From JAUHXS01 sp965213575 (GTDB lineage: Bacteria; Bacteroidota; Bacteroidia; Chitinophagales; JAUHXS01): a stretch of 64,000 nt of DNA. Location of the stretch: the NCBI GenBank assembly GCA_965213575.1, contig CBDBZN010000016.1, positions 62,001-126,000 on the forward strand, in the 5' to 3' direction. Shown one piece after another: positions 9,207 through 18,985 of the stretch; the first letter of the stretch is position 1; each line of letters opens with the position of its first letter. The position numbers were made by a program, and so were the translations under genes. Under the pieces are notes generated by a model that did not search any database, was not told the DNA's origin, and worked only from the letters and a program-made list of their open reading frames with translations.

Positions 9207-10334
9207 TTATGCTAAAAACAAATCGGCAATAATATTATCAGCAACTAGTTTTCCATCTGAAGTGAGGTATAAAATATTTTTTTCATAAAGCATTAGATTA
9301 CGATCGATATATTTCTGAGCATTGCTTAGCAAGTAAATAGCTTGATCTTTTCCAAATTTATCTTTAATTTTTTGTAAATCACATCCCCATTTATTTCTAA
9401 GTGAAACCAAGATATATTCATTGAATTGATCTTCCTTTGTAAGTAATTCTTTTGTAAAAGGGATTTTAAGAGCACTGATGGATTTAATATATTGATTATT
9501 ATTGTTTACATTCCACTGTCTGCTAACACCATCAAAAGAATGGGCAGCCGGGCCAACACCTAAATATTTTTTATTTTGCCAATACCCTGTATTGTGTTTA
9601 GCATATGCTCCGGGTCTACAAAAGTTTGATATTTCATAATGTTCATATCCTTTTGCTGTCATCTCATCCATTAATAATTGAAAGTGCATGGCTGCTTTGG
9701 TATCCTTAACCGGTTTCATTTGCTGATTATTAATCATTTTTTCCAACATCGTATTAGGCTCTACGGTTAAGCTGTAACAGGATAGGTGGGGAATGTTATA
9801 GCTATAAGAGGCTCTCAAATTATCAATCCATTGATCTTTGTTTAATGTGGGAGTACCATATATTAAATCTATAGAAATGTTAGTAAAACCATTAGCGGCA
9901 GCTAATTTAAGTGCGGCATGAGATTGAGTAGCGTTGTGGCTTCTGTTCATGTAAATCAAATCTTTCTCATTAAATGATTGTACACCAATACTCAGTCTGT
10001 TGATACTTGCTAATTTAAAATCTTGAAGCTTATCATTAGTAAGGTCATCCGGATTAGCCTCCAAAGTTATTTCCGGTAATGCAACTACAGAAAATACTTT
10101 ATATATCTTATTAATCAAAGCTTCTATCTCTTGTCCTGATAACAAAGAAGGTGTGCCACCTCCAAAATAGATCGTTTCAATTGGAGCATTTCCTAAGTAC
10201 TCTTTTTGCAAGGTTAATTCTAGTAATAAAGCATTTATTAAATCGTTTTTATATCTTAATGACGTGGTAAAATGGAAATTGCAGTAATGGCAAGCTTGTT
10301 TGCAAAAAGGAATATGTATATAGATGCCTGCCAA
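9207..10334 (-). CDS. hemW: Radical SAM heme chaperone HemW
   Basis: HemW binds heme and a [4Fe-4S] cluster and is thought to insert heme into acceptor proteins; older annotations call it an oxygen-independent coproporphyrinogen oxidase-like protein. The 375 aa begin MAGIYIHIPFCKQACHYCNF, with the radical SAM cysteines C11, C15 and C18. The residue two positions after the third Cys is Phe, not the fourth Cys seen in true HemN, which favours HemW. FGGGTPSLL (SAM-binding Gly-rich region), EANPDDL and SIGVQSFN follow in the expected order, as does a C-terminal HemN domain with WGCDL. ATG at 10334 sits directly before the IHIPFC core, as usual. It is divergent from the outer-membrane gene at 10371. 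Confidence 0.92.
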   Translation of the reverse strand: MAGIYIHIPFCKQACHYCNFHFTTSLRYKNDLINALLLELTLQKEYLGNAPIETIYFGGGTPSLLSGQEIEALINKIYKVFSVVALPEITLEANPDDLTNDKLQDFKLASINRLSIGVQSFNEKDLIYMNRSHNATQSHAALKLAAANGFTNISIDLIYGTPTLNKDQWIDNLRASYSYNIPHLSCYSLTVEPNTMLEKMINNQQMKPVKDTKAAMHFQLLMDEMTAKGYEHYEISNFCRPGAYAKHNTGYWQNKKYLGVGPAAHSFDGVSRQWNVNNNNQYIKSISALKIPFTKELLTKEDQFNEYILVSLRNKWGCDLQKIKDKFGKDQAIYLLSNAQKYIDRNLMLYEKNILYLTSDGKLVADNIIADLFLA

Positions 10335-10370
10335 ACCGAATAGTTATTGAAAAATCTTTTGTCAAATATA

Positions 10371-12182
10371 GTGAATTCAAGAAACCTTTGCAGAATCTGG
10401 TTTGTAAAGGCCTCTTTACTTGGTATTACAATTTGTATCTTTTCTCCATCGCAAGTTTCTGCTCAGCAACATTTTCTAGAAATTATTTTATCGGGTGAAG
10501 ATTCTATGGCCGCAACAAGAGTTATCAATTATAAAGAGAAAATATCATCACAAAAAGCACTTGCTGAGATTAATAAAGTAATAAATCTTTTGCACACAAA
10601 TGGATATTTAGAAAGTACGGTAGATACTGTTATTCAAGATAGCTTATCAACTCAAGCCTATATTTTTGTTGGAAAACAATACAGATGGATATTTCTACAA
10701 AGTGATAATGTTGATCCATTAATACTTAGCCAAACTAATTTTAGGGAGAAAAAATATTTGCAAAAACCTCTATATATAGAAGAATTAAACAAAGTGCAAA
10801 CACAAGTACTTCAATATTGTGAAAATCATGGTTATCCGTTTGCAGAAATCAAATTAGATAGCATTTTTATAGATGAAAACAAAAATGTGCGTGCTTCGCT
10901 AGTATTAGATAAAAACAGATTAGTACTTTTTGATAGTTTAAATTTAGTTAATCCTATTAACCTTAGACAAGCATATTTAAAAAATTATTTAGGAATAAAA
11001 GAAGGGGGGCTTTATAGCGAAGCTTTAGTTGCTAAAGTAAGCCCACGATTAAATCAATTACCATTTCTTCGAGAGCAGCAGCCATTTACTATTTATTTTG
11101 TAGAAGATAAAGCAAAGATTAATTTGTTTGTAGAGGAAAAACCTTCCAGCAGATTTGATTTTTTATTAGGTTTCCTACCCAATGGTAACACAAACGGAAA
11201 ATTGCTGATTACCGGGAATGCAGATCTTTCCCTACAAAATAGTTTAGGAGCCGGTGAAACATTTAACTTGTCTTGGAATAGGTTAAAAACCAACACCCAA
11301 CAGTTGGAACTCGATTTTACATACCCTTATATATTTTCTCTTCCTTTTGGAGTTGATTTAGGGTTGGAGATTTATCGGTTAGACTCTTCTTTTTTAGATG
11401 TTAAAACAACGCTTGGAATTCAGTACATATTTATCGGTGGAAATTATTTAAAAGCATTCTATCAAACCCAAAATTCAATTTTATTATCTGTAGATACCAC
11501 AGCTATTAAAAATAATCAACAACTACCGACTAATTTAGATTTGAATTATCAGCAGTATGGGCTTGAGTATAAGTGGCGGCAATTAGATAATTTGATAAGC
11601 CCCACCAAAGGCTTTTCGGTAAAAGCAAGAGGTGGAGTAGGGATTAAAACAGTTAAAAAGAATAATCAGGTCACTTCCTTAGAAGATCCATTTGTTCCTG
11701 ACTTCAGTTACGAAAGTTTGTATGATAGTATCAATTTAAAAACAGCACAATACAAATTAGAATTAGGTATTGACTTTTTTAGGCCGGTCTTTTATGGTAA
11801 TGTGATTAATTTAGGATTAAAAAGCGGAGCCATTTTTTCTGACAATGTATTTTTTAATGAACTATACAGAATAGGCGGCCAGAGAATCCTTCGAGGCTTT
11901 AATGAACAATCTATTTTTGCTTCTTCTTATATGGTATCTACAGTTGAATGGCGATATTTATTAGATGATAACTCTTACGCTTTTTTATTTACCGATCTTG
12001 CTTATGTTGAAAATAAGAGTTATAAAAATAATAGCTATAACACACCATATGGATTTGGAGCAGGGCTGGCATTTGATACTAAAGCAGGCCTTTTTAATGT
12101 ATCATATGCTTATGGAAGTTTCGATAATAAAATAGATTTCAGAGCAGCTAAAATACATTTTGGATATATTAACTTGTTTTAA
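10371..12182 (+). CDS. Omp85-family outer membrane protein (BamA/TamA-like)
   Basis: A POTRA-like periplasmic part (about the first 260 residues) is followed by a 16-strand type beta-barrel ending in Phe. The conserved Omp85 lock motif is present as GGQRILRGF near residue 510 and the last strand ends KIHFGYINLF. This places it with BamA/TamA/surface-antigen D15 proteins, which insert or translocate outer-membrane proteins or lipids. Only about two POTRA domains fit before the barrel, so it is shorter than canonical BamA (about 800 aa) and is more likely a TamA-like or accessory member. The frame is open from TTG 10347, only 12 nt from hemW, but GTG 10371 gives a cleaner signal peptide (ending SPSQVSAQ) and leaves room for a divergent promoter. 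Confidence 0.82.
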   Translation: MNSRNLCRIWFVKASLLGITICIFSPSQVSAQQHFLEIILSGEDSMAATRVINYKEKISSQKALAEINKVINLLHTNGYLESTVDTVIQDSLSTQAYIFVGKQYRWIFLQSDNVDPLILSQTNFREKKYLQKPLYIEELNKVQTQVLQYCENHGYPFAEIKLDSIFIDENKNVRASLVLDKNRLVLFDSLNLVNPINLRQAYLKNYLGIKEGGLYSEALVAKVSPRLNQLPFLREQQPFTIYFVEDKAKINLFVEEKPSSRFDFLLGFLPNGNTNGKLLITGNADLSLQNSLGAGETFNLSWNRLKTNTQQLELDFTYPYIFSLPFGVDLGLEIYRLDSSFLDVKTTLGIQYIFIGGNYLKAFYQTQNSILLSVDTTAIKNNQQLPTNLDLNYQQYGLEYKWRQLDNLISPTKGFSVKARGGVGIKTVKKNNQVTSLEDPFVPDFSYESLYDSINLKTAQYKLELGIDFFRPVFYGNVINLGLKSGAIFSDNVFFNELYRIGGQRILRGFNEQSIFASSYMVSTVEWRYLLDDNSYAFLFTDLAYVENKSYKNNSYNTPYGFGAGLAFDTKAGLFNVSYAYGSFDNKIDFRAAKIHFGYINLF

Positions 12183-12240
12183 AATTGTATTATAGATAAA
12201 CCTGCATTGAAACCGGTTAATATTTATATTTTTGTTACTG

Positions 12241-13092
12241 ATGATGAAGCAATGCCTACTTTTATTTCTTATTATTACTAGTTTACATCATCTGATTGCT
12301 TTTTCAACTTCTGCTCAAGCTGAAAAAGTTGACACAACAGTATACACCGAATATACTTTGCCTACATTTCATGAAAATCCCTTTTTGTTAACTGATAGAG
12401 AGCGAACATTTGATGTACAGCAAGTCAGAAAACATATCAAAGATTATCCCGATTGGTTTTTATATTCCCTTTTAGGTTTTTGCTTTTTACAAGTCTTAAT
12501 GTATTTAAATTTTAAGAAGGAAGTAAGTAATATATTTAGGTCTTTTACAAGTATTAATTTGGCCAGGATCTCTTTTAGAGATCAAGAATTCTCAGTATCA
12601 ATTGCATCTTTTTTATTGAATGTAAATTTTGTTTTACTGCTAGCTATTTATTCCTACATTATACTTAGTACATTAGGCTTGAACTTTGAATATTCTCTGC
12701 TGCAGTCCTTATTATTCATTTCTTTATTTATTGCAATAATTTATATCATTAAATATGTAGTACTAAGAATTTTAATGGTAATATTTCCCTTCCAATATGA
12801 CTTAGCTTTTTATCTATATCACGTATTTGTTACTTTAAAAGTATTAGGATTTATACTTATGCCCTTAATAGTTTTTTTAGTTTTAAGTAACATAAAAACT
12901 CCAATAATTGTGCTATCATTATTTATTATTAGTATAATGTTCCTATATCGTTATTTTCAAGGCTTAAGAATCTCCTCTCCTTATTGGAAAGCAAATAAAT
13001 TTCATTTTTTTATTTATATTTGCACGCTTGAATTGGCTCCGATGTTTCTGATCATAAAGATATTTGAAAGCTTATTTTTGATTCAAGCATAA
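12241..13092 (+). CDS. DUF4271 integral membrane protein
   Basis: A Bacteroidota-specific membrane protein of unknown function. After a signal-like N-terminal helix and a periplasmic stretch with ENPFLLTDRERTFD, there are about seven further hydrophobic segments (for example near residues 73, 128, 153, 200 and 225). The C-terminal block ELAPMFLIIKIF is a DUF4271 hallmark. The frame could open at TTG 12232, but the two ATG codons at 12241/12244 are more likely. It lies 18 nt ahead of hemD, an adjacency I know from many Bacteroidota genomes, so the two are probably cotranscribed. A TATTTTTG element at 12227-12234 resembles the Bacteroidota -7 box, but no matching TTTG is correctly spaced upstream. 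Confidence 0.8.
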   Translation: MMKQCLLLFLIITSLHHLIAFSTSAQAEKVDTTVYTEYTLPTFHENPFLLTDRERTFDVQQVRKHIKDYPDWFLYSLLGFCFLQVLMYLNFKKEVSNIFRSFTSINLARISFRDQEFSVSIASFLLNVNFVLLLAIYSYIILSTLGLNFEYSLLQSLLFISLFIAIIYIIKYVVLRILMVIFPFQYDLAFYLYHVFVTLKVLGFILMPLIVFLVLSNIKTPIIVLSLFIISIMFLYRYFQGLRISSPYWKANKFHFFIYICTLELAPMFLIIKIFESLFLIQA

Positions 13093-13110
13093 TTATATAT
13101 TCTAAGAATA

Positions 13111-13857
13111 GTGAAAAAAGTCGAATCTATATTGATTTCTCAACCTAAGCCGGAATCAATTAAATCGCCCTATTTTGATCTAGCATCAAAATATAAAATT
13201 AAAATTGATTTCAGACCTTTTATTCATATAGAAGGTGTAGATGCAAAAGAGTTTAGAAAAACTAAAATAGCCATCGAAGATTACTCTGCAATTATCTTTA
13301 CCAGTAGAAATGCAATAGATCATTTTTTTAGAGTATGCATTGGATTAAAAATAAAGATGTCTCAAGAAACCAAGTATTTTTGTGTTTCAGAAGCCATTGC
13401 ATTATATCTGCAAAAATATATAGTTTACAGAAAGAGAAAAGTGTTTTATGGTACAGGCAAAGCAACAACTTTAACTAGTACATTATTAAAGCATAAAGCA
13501 GATAATAAATTTTTATTTCCTTGTACAGATATACATAAAGATGATATTCCTGAATTTTTAGAAGAAAATAATTTTAATTATTCTAAAGCTGTAATATATA
13601 AAACAGTATGCAGTGATTTGTCTGATTTAAAGAACTTAAAATATGATATGATTGTATTTTTCAGTCCGTCAGGCGTAAAATCTTTATTTCATAATTTTCC
13701 TGATTTCAAACAGAACAGCACTCGTATTGCCGCTTTTGGCCCTACAACTTCTCAAGCAGTTATAGATTCAGATCTTCGACTAGATTTGAAAGCACCCATT
13801 CCTAAAGCGCCTTCTATGACCATGGCTATTGAACAATATCTTAAAAAGGTTAACTAA
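13111..13857 (+). CDS. hemD: Uroporphyrinogen-III synthase
   Basis: The enzyme cyclises hydroxymethylbilane to uroporphyrinogen III with inversion of ring D. The 248-aa product shows the two-lobed HemD layout: an N-terminal ISQPKPES opening and IIFTSRNAIDHFF (about 70-82), a middle FYGTGKATTL, and in the second lobe IVFFSPSGVKSLF (about 182-194) then AAFGPTTSQAV. These are the conserved points of an otherwise divergent family. The start is GTG at 13111 and the gene follows the DUF4271 gene closely. The rest of the heme pathway is not in this window apart from HemW. Confidence 0.85.
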   Translation: MKKVESILISQPKPESIKSPYFDLASKYKIKIDFRPFIHIEGVDAKEFRKTKIAIEDYSAIIFTSRNAIDHFFRVCIGLKIKMSQETKYFCVSEAIALYLQKYIVYRKRKVFYGTGKATTLTSTLLKHKADNKFLFPCTDIHKDDIPEFLEENNFNYSKAVIYKTVCSDLSDLKNLKYDMIVFFSPSGVKSLFHNFPDFKQNSTRIAAFGPTTSQAVIDSDLRLDLKAPIPKAPSMTMAIEQYLKKVN

Positions 13858-13916
13858 TATATCTCTTTTAATAATAAATTTTTATATTTTGAGTTACTAT
13901 ATTATCATTGTAATTC

Positions 13917-14879
13917 ATGATGAATAAAAAATATTTCTTACTTATAGTATGCTTTTTTACTTTTGTCTCATCTCACATTACGGCTCAGGTAGGTGTTCAA
14001 TATAGTCAATACTATCTAAACCAAGCCTCTTACAATCCGGGTTATACAGGCTCTGATGAATATGCAAATGCTACTGTATTGTTCAGAGACCAATGGCTAA
14101 ACATTGAAGGGGAACCACTCTCTCAAGCCATTAATTTTAATATGCCTGTAAGTATTTTAAGAGGAGGTATTGGTTTGCAGCTAGTAAATGAAAAATTAGG
14201 TGCATATAATGCATTGCAAATTGGATTAGCTTATGCATACAAACAATCCTTATCAATTGGAGAAATAGCGCTAGGATTCCGAGGAGGCTTCACTCAAAGT
14301 TCTTTAGACGGAAACATACTTCGGTCACCTGAAGGCAATTATGAAGGTGGGTTAATTGTACATAATGATGGCCTCATTCCCACTAACAATGAACGATCTA
14401 TAATTCCCAATCTTGCAGTTGGACTATCATTTGTTAATGAAAAAATCACAACGGGAATATCATTAAATAATGTATTAAAGCCAGTTTTAAGTTTAAATAC
14501 TCTAAGTATTGCATATAATCGCGAAATATATTTCGATTTTGCTTATCATCTTAAGTTAAGCGATGAACTGAATTTGCATCCAAGTATATTTATGCGTACA
14601 GATGGAATAAAAATCCAACAAGATATTACAGCACTAGCTGAATATCAAAAAACTTTTTTTGCAGGATTGAGTCTGAGAGGAGTTTTGCGCAATAATACAG
14701 ATGCGCTTATCGTTTTAACTGGAGTGAGGTTAAATAACAAATTGCAGATTGGGTATTCTTATGACTTAGGAATATCTTCTTTAAGAAATTATCATACAGG
14801 TTCTCATGAAATAGTAATTAATTATAAAGTAGATATTAAAAATAAACGTAAGAGCGTTTATTTTCCTAGGTTTCTATAA
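13917..14879 (+). CDS. porP: T9SS outer membrane protein PorP/SprF
   Basis: This is a member of the PorP/SprF family of outer-membrane barrels that work with the T9SS, often anchoring surface filaments or type B cargo. The signal peptide (ending SSHITAQ) is followed by the family opening VQYSQYYLNQASYNPGYTGS and RDQWLNIEGEP. Glycine- and aromatic-rich alternating strands follow, including QIGLAYAYK, LALGFRGGF-like and QIGYSYDLGIS, then HEIVINYK near the end. Its 320 aa are normal for the family. Position immediately before gldK-gldL-gldM-gldN reproduces the porP-porK-porL-porM-porN order of Porphyromonas gingivalis. The second of two adjacent ATG codons (13920) is equally possible. Confidence 0.92.
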   Translation: MMNKKYFLLIVCFFTFVSSHITAQVGVQYSQYYLNQASYNPGYTGSDEYANATVLFRDQWLNIEGEPLSQAINFNMPVSILRGGIGLQLVNEKLGAYNALQIGLAYAYKQSLSIGEIALGFRGGFTQSSLDGNILRSPEGNYEGGLIVHNDGLIPTNNERSIIPNLAVGLSFVNEKITTGISLNNVLKPVLSLNTLSIAYNREIYFDFAYHLKLSDELNLHPSIFMRTDGIKIQQDITALAEYQKTFFAGLSLRGVLRNNTDALIVLTGVRLNNKLQIGYSYDLGISSLRNYHTGSHEIVINYKVDIKNKRKSVYFPRFL

Positions 14880-15064
14880 TATAATTTAAAATAAAAACAC
14901 AAAGTTTATAAAATATAAAAAATAACTATTGACTTATAAACTTTTATTTTATAACTTCATCATCTGAACTAAATTAAGTCAGGGGTTGCTTTTTTTAAAA
15001 AAATAATATAGATTTGTTTATTAGCCTTAGAAGTAAAGGCATTGTTTTAACGAAATTTTGTGAA

Positions 15065-16327
15065 ATGAAAAATATATTAAAAAGCTCTATTCTAGTTTTG
15101 GCCGTAGTAATGGCTAGTTGTGGTGGTGGTGGATATTATACCGGCCAATTAGTAGGTGTTCAAAACAGGCCTGGCTGGGCACATCTTTTGCCATATGGAA
15201 TGGTTTATATTCCTTCAGGTGTATTGCATATAGGGCAAAATGATCAAGATGTTAATAGGTCATTAATCCAAAGGAATAAAGTGATCTCTATTCAGGGATT
15301 TTATATGGATGATACAGAGATATCTAATAATGAATATAGACAGTTTACTAATTGGGTTAAAGATTCTATAGCTCACAAACTCTTAGGTGATGATCATATT
15401 ATCATTGACGATAATACCGGTGAAGAATCAATTAACTGGGATATGCCTATAGATTACAGTGATGTTGAAACACAAGATCTTATAGAAGAAATGTATTTTC
15501 CTGAAAATGAAAGATTTTGGGGTCAAAAAGAAATAGATCCAAGAAAACTAGCATACTATTATGAAGAAGTAGACTTTAAAAAAGCTGCTAATAATCGGAA
15601 TGTGTCAAGGTCAGAGTTAATCAAAAAGTTTGAAACGCCTATATATCCAGATACATTATGTTGGATAAGAGACTTTACCTATTCATATAATGAACCTATG
15701 ACTAGAAAATATTTTTGGCACCCGGCTTTCGATAATTATCCGGTAGTAGGTATTACGTGGCCTCAAGCTAATGCTTTTAGTGCATGGAGAACAAATTTAT
15801 GGAATGATTTCAGAACAGCAAATGGTGAAATTCAAGCGGAAGACTTTAGATTGCCTATTGAAGCAGAGTGGGAATATGCTGCTAGAGGTGGAAGAAGAAA
15901 TTCCCCTTTCCCTTGGGGTGGGCCGTATTTAAGAAATACTAAAGGTTGTGTGTTAGCTAACTTTAAGCCAGGTAGAGGTGATTATCCGGAAGATGGTGGT
16001 ATGTATGCAGTTAGAGTAGATTCATATTGGCCTAATGATTATGGTTTGTTTAATATGGGAGGAAATGTTTCTGAATGGACTTCTTCCGCATACTATCCTA
16101 GTGGTTATCAAGCTGCACATGATTTAAACCCTGATATCAGATATGATGCTAAAGAAGATGATCCTGAGGCTTTAAAAAGAAAAGTAATTAGAGGAGGTTC
16201 TTGGAAGGATATAGGATACTTCTTGCAAAATGGAACTAGAGACTATGAATTTCAAGATAGTGCTAAAAGCTACATTGGATTCAGATGTGCTATGACTTTC
16301 CTTGGAAGATCAATAAATGACATTTAA
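15065..16327 (+). CDS. gldK: T9SS ring lipoprotein GldK/PorK
   Basis: GldK/PorK forms, with GldN/PorN, the periplasmic ring beneath the outer membrane in the type IX secretion apparatus. The frame is open from 15014, but ATG 15065 yields a lipoprotein signal MKNILKSSILVLAVVMASCG with lipobox ASC (Cys19), so this is the start. The rest is a formylglycine-generating-enzyme-like (SUMF1) fold: GMVYIPSGVLHIGQND, FYMDDTEISNNEYRQF, RLPIEAEWEYAARGG, PWGG, GNVSEWTSSAYYP and RGGSWKD. In GldK this fold is structural and not catalytic. The gene is first in a gldKLMN run with a short gap of about 70 nt to gldL. Confidence 0.94.
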   Translation: MKNILKSSILVLAVVMASCGGGGYYTGQLVGVQNRPGWAHLLPYGMVYIPSGVLHIGQNDQDVNRSLIQRNKVISIQGFYMDDTEISNNEYRQFTNWVKDSIAHKLLGDDHIIIDDNTGEESINWDMPIDYSDVETQDLIEEMYFPENERFWGQKEIDPRKLAYYYEEVDFKKAANNRNVSRSELIKKFETPIYPDTLCWIRDFTYSYNEPMTRKYFWHPAFDNYPVVGITWPQANAFSAWRTNLWNDFRTANGEIQAEDFRLPIEAEWEYAARGGRRNSPFPWGGPYLRNTKGCVLANFKPGRGDYPEDGGMYAVRVDSYWPNDYGLFNMGGNVSEWTSSAYYPSGYQAAHDLNPDIRYDAKEDDPEALKRKVIRGGSWKDIGYFLQNGTRDYEFQDSAKSYIGFRCAMTFLGRSINDI

Positions 16328-16396
16328 CTAAAATATATACTCCATAATATTCACTAAACAAACAATAAATAAAACACAAAAACTTAATTAAACAAC

Positions 16397-17209
16397 ATGA
16401 AAAAACTAATTCATTATTTCGAGACTGACCAAGGTAAATTTGTTAAAAATGCAATTGTTTGTGGTGGTGCGTCAGTAGTACTTGCAGGTGCATTATTCAA
16501 ATTAATGCACTGGCCGGGAGCATCCCTGATGTTAATTTTAGGTATGGGGACAGAGGTGCTTTTATTTGCCTTCTTTGCAATACTTCCTCCTCATAAGGAT
16601 TACTACTGGGAAAAATTGTATCCGGGATTGGATATTAATCCAGATTTAGAACATGATAGTGAAGGGTCTACTCATTATGGTGATGCTGTAGAGCAAATTA
16701 ATAAAGGTTTAGAACAAACTGAAGTAACTCCTGAAATCATAGAAAGGTTAGGAACTAATCTTAAAAAAATGGGTGAACATTTATCCAGAATCTCTGATAT
16801 GACAGATGCTTCTTCAGCTACAGATGCTTATGCCAGAAATGCTCAAGCTGCTGCTGAAGCTTTATCAGAAATGAAAGGGGCTTATAGTAGAGCTACAGAT
16901 GCAGCTGCAGAGCTTGCTGAAGCTTCTTCAGGTGCTACTGAGTATAGAGATCAAATGTCTAAAGCAGCAACAAATTTAGGTTCACTAAATGAATTATACG
17001 AGCTTCAGATCAATGAAAACAGATCGATGGGTGCAGTATTTAGTAGTATGAATGAAGTAATGACTAATCTGCATTCAGCTGCTGAAGATACGAAAAGATA
17101 CAAAGAGGAAGTTTCTGAACTGGCTAAAAATATCTCTTCTTTGAATTCGGTTTATGGAAATATGTTATCAGCGATGTCTTCTGCTAACAGAGCTTCTGAT
17201 AATATCTAA
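16397..17209 (+). CDS. gldL: T9SS motor protein GldL/PorL
   Basis: GldL with GldM forms the inner-membrane proton-driven motor that powers T9SS and gliding. The 270-aa protein has the family opening MKKLIHYFETDQGKFVKNA, two tightly spaced membrane helices (about 20-40 and 45-65), LMHWPGASLMLILGMGTE between and within them, then LPPHKDYYWEKLYP. The glutamate in the second helix (GMGTEVLLF) is the conserved ionisable residue implicated in proton coupling in the family. The remaining 180 residues are an Ala/Glu/Ser-rich coiled coil. The leader shares AAACTTAATTAA with gldM. Confidence 0.95.
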   Translation: MKKLIHYFETDQGKFVKNAIVCGGASVVLAGALFKLMHWPGASLMLILGMGTEVLLFAFFAILPPHKDYYWEKLYPGLDINPDLEHDSEGSTHYGDAVEQINKGLEQTEVTPEIIERLGTNLKKMGEHLSRISDMTDASSATDAYARNAQAAAEALSEMKGAYSRATDAAAELAEASSGATEYRDQMSKAATNLGSLNELYELQINENRSMGAVFSSMNEVMTNLHSAAEDTKRYKEEVSELAKNISSLNSVYGNMLSAMSSANRASDNI

Positions 17210-17243
17210 TTTCTATTTCATTTTATAACATAAATATTTATTT

Positions 17244-17275
17244 ATAACTACAGATAATTTATTATCTGTAGTTAT
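17244..17275 (+). promoter_or_regulatory. Perfect 14-bp stem-loop between gldL and gldM
   Basis: ATAACTACAGATAA pairs perfectly with TTATCTGTAGTTAT around a TTTA loop, 34 nt after the gldL stop and 28 nt before gldM. No T tract follows, so it is not a classic terminator; an RNA processing/stability element or partial attenuator that sets the GldL:GldM ratio is an inference. Confidence 0.6.
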
Positions 17276-17303
17276 TATAGTAAACAAACTTAATTAAGAA
17301 AAA

Positions 17304-18967
17304 ATGGCATTACCGAAGGAACCGAGGCAGCAAATGATCAATATGATGTACCTCGTATTAATTGCTTTGCTCGCAATGAATGTATCTGCTGATATTTTAA
17401 AAGCTTTTAGATTAGTACAAGTCAGTTTGGATAAATCAAATGTGGCAGCTCTAGCTAAAGGCGAAGATTTATGGACTAAAATGGAATTACAGTATAAAAA
17501 TGATCCTGTAAAAGTTAAAGAATTTCATAGTAAAGCTAGAAGCGTTAGGAAGGAAACTGGGGAGCTTTTAGATTTTATAAATGAAACAAAATCTACCCTA
17601 GAAAAGATGGGTAGTGCTACTCAAAAGGCAGGTCCAGAAGCATATACAGACCAAGGACATGGAGTAGAAGAGTTAGCTCAAGCTTCGGATCAGGAAATAG
17701 GAAGCCAAGTTCTAATTTTTAGAAAACAAGGTGATAAACTAAAAGATAAAATTAATTCTACACGAGCAAAGCTTTTATCTCTTGTTGAACCAAAAGACCG
17801 TGAGAATTTTATACTGGCACTAGATGCAGCGGAAAATCCGCAAACTAGTGATGGAGAAAAGCAATGGGCTGCTGATTAAATTTCAAGCCATGCCTCTAGC
17901 TGCAGTGGTAACTATGTTATCTAAATTTGAGGCAGATGTTAGAGCTACTGAGATTGATATGATGAATTATCTCTTATCTAAAATTGGTGTAGATGATATT
18001 GCTTTTGACGTTTTAGAGTCTCAAGTTATTCCTCAGTCCAGTTACATTACTATGGGGGAAGATTATAAAGCTCAAATATTTGTTTCTGCCTACAGTTCCA
18101 CACAAGATCCACTCATATTAATTGGAGAACTAGACGAAAGCAAAATTACAGCAAGTGATTCGAGCCGGCACTTTATATGACCCAATTACTGTGCCGGCAG
18201 GTGGAGAAGCACCAATGTTGAAAGTAAACGGACACTTTAAAAGTAAAAAAATGGTAAGGGTATTTTTAATACGTTCGCCTTCTAATGTTGGCCCTCAATC
18301 ATATGAAGGAGTAATCAGACTACGTAAACCATCGGGTGAATTTAAGTTCTTCCCATTTAAAGCGGAATACAATGTTGGTAAAGGTGGGGTGGTAGTTTCA
18401 CCGGATAAAATGAATGTACTATATATTGGTGTTGATAATCCTATTTCAATATCTGTACCTGGTTTTGATCCTACGAAAGTTAAAGGAAGTATAACTCAAG
18501 GCTCATTAAGGGCGGGTTCAAGAAAGGGTAGTTACATTGCTCAAGTAACTCGACCGGGTGACGCTGATATAATAGTGTCTGCAGTTACACCAGAAGGAAA
18601 AACAAAGCAAATGGGTAAAGCGCCATTTAGAGTAAAAAGAGTACCTGATCCGGTAGCTAAAGTTGGCGGACAGCCGGGTGGTAATATCAAAACAGCGAAA
18701 TTTAAAGCTCAGAGAGGTATTATTGCAGATTTGGATAATTTCGACTTTGATATTAGGTTTAATGTTGTTTCTTACGAAGTAATTTATAGAGCACCTAGAG
18801 CGGATCTTATTTCTACTAAAGGGTCGGGTGCAGCGTTTGATACAAGAATATTAAATTTAATGAATAGAGCAAAACCCGGTGATAGCTTTGTTTTTAATGA
18901 TATAAAAGCAAAAGGGCCTGATGGGACAACACGAAAACTCCCATCTATTTCGTTTGAATTAAAGTAA
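17304..18967 (+). CDS. gldM: T9SS motor protein GldM/PorM (two frameshifts as read)
   Basis: GldM spans the inner membrane once and carries stacked periplasmic domains that transmit motor torque to the GldK/GldN ring. The family opening MALPKEPRQQMINMMYLVLI is intact, with the membrane helix at about 14-32 and conserved NVSADILKAF. One extra T near 17877 breaks QWAADKFQAMPLAAVV, and one extra A near 18163 breaks SDS/AGTLYDPITVPAGGEAP; similarity resumes in the next frame each time. Corrected length is about 553 residues, normal for the family. The C-terminal domain contains GSGAAFDTRILNLM and ends ISFELK. Because the protein sequence is conserved across both breaks, sequencing error is more likely than gene death. 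Confidence 0.9.
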
Positions 18968-18985
18968 ATCTTAAAACATTCAATT

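Noticed and set aside
12207..12234. Promoter TTG-N17-TATTTTTG before the DUF4271 gene
   Set aside because: Spacing is two short of the 19-nt consensus and only TTG is present at the upstream box; in an AT-rich genome this is weak.
15014..15064. Longer gldK start
   Set aside because: The extra 17 residues would bury the lipoprotein signal that begins at 15065.
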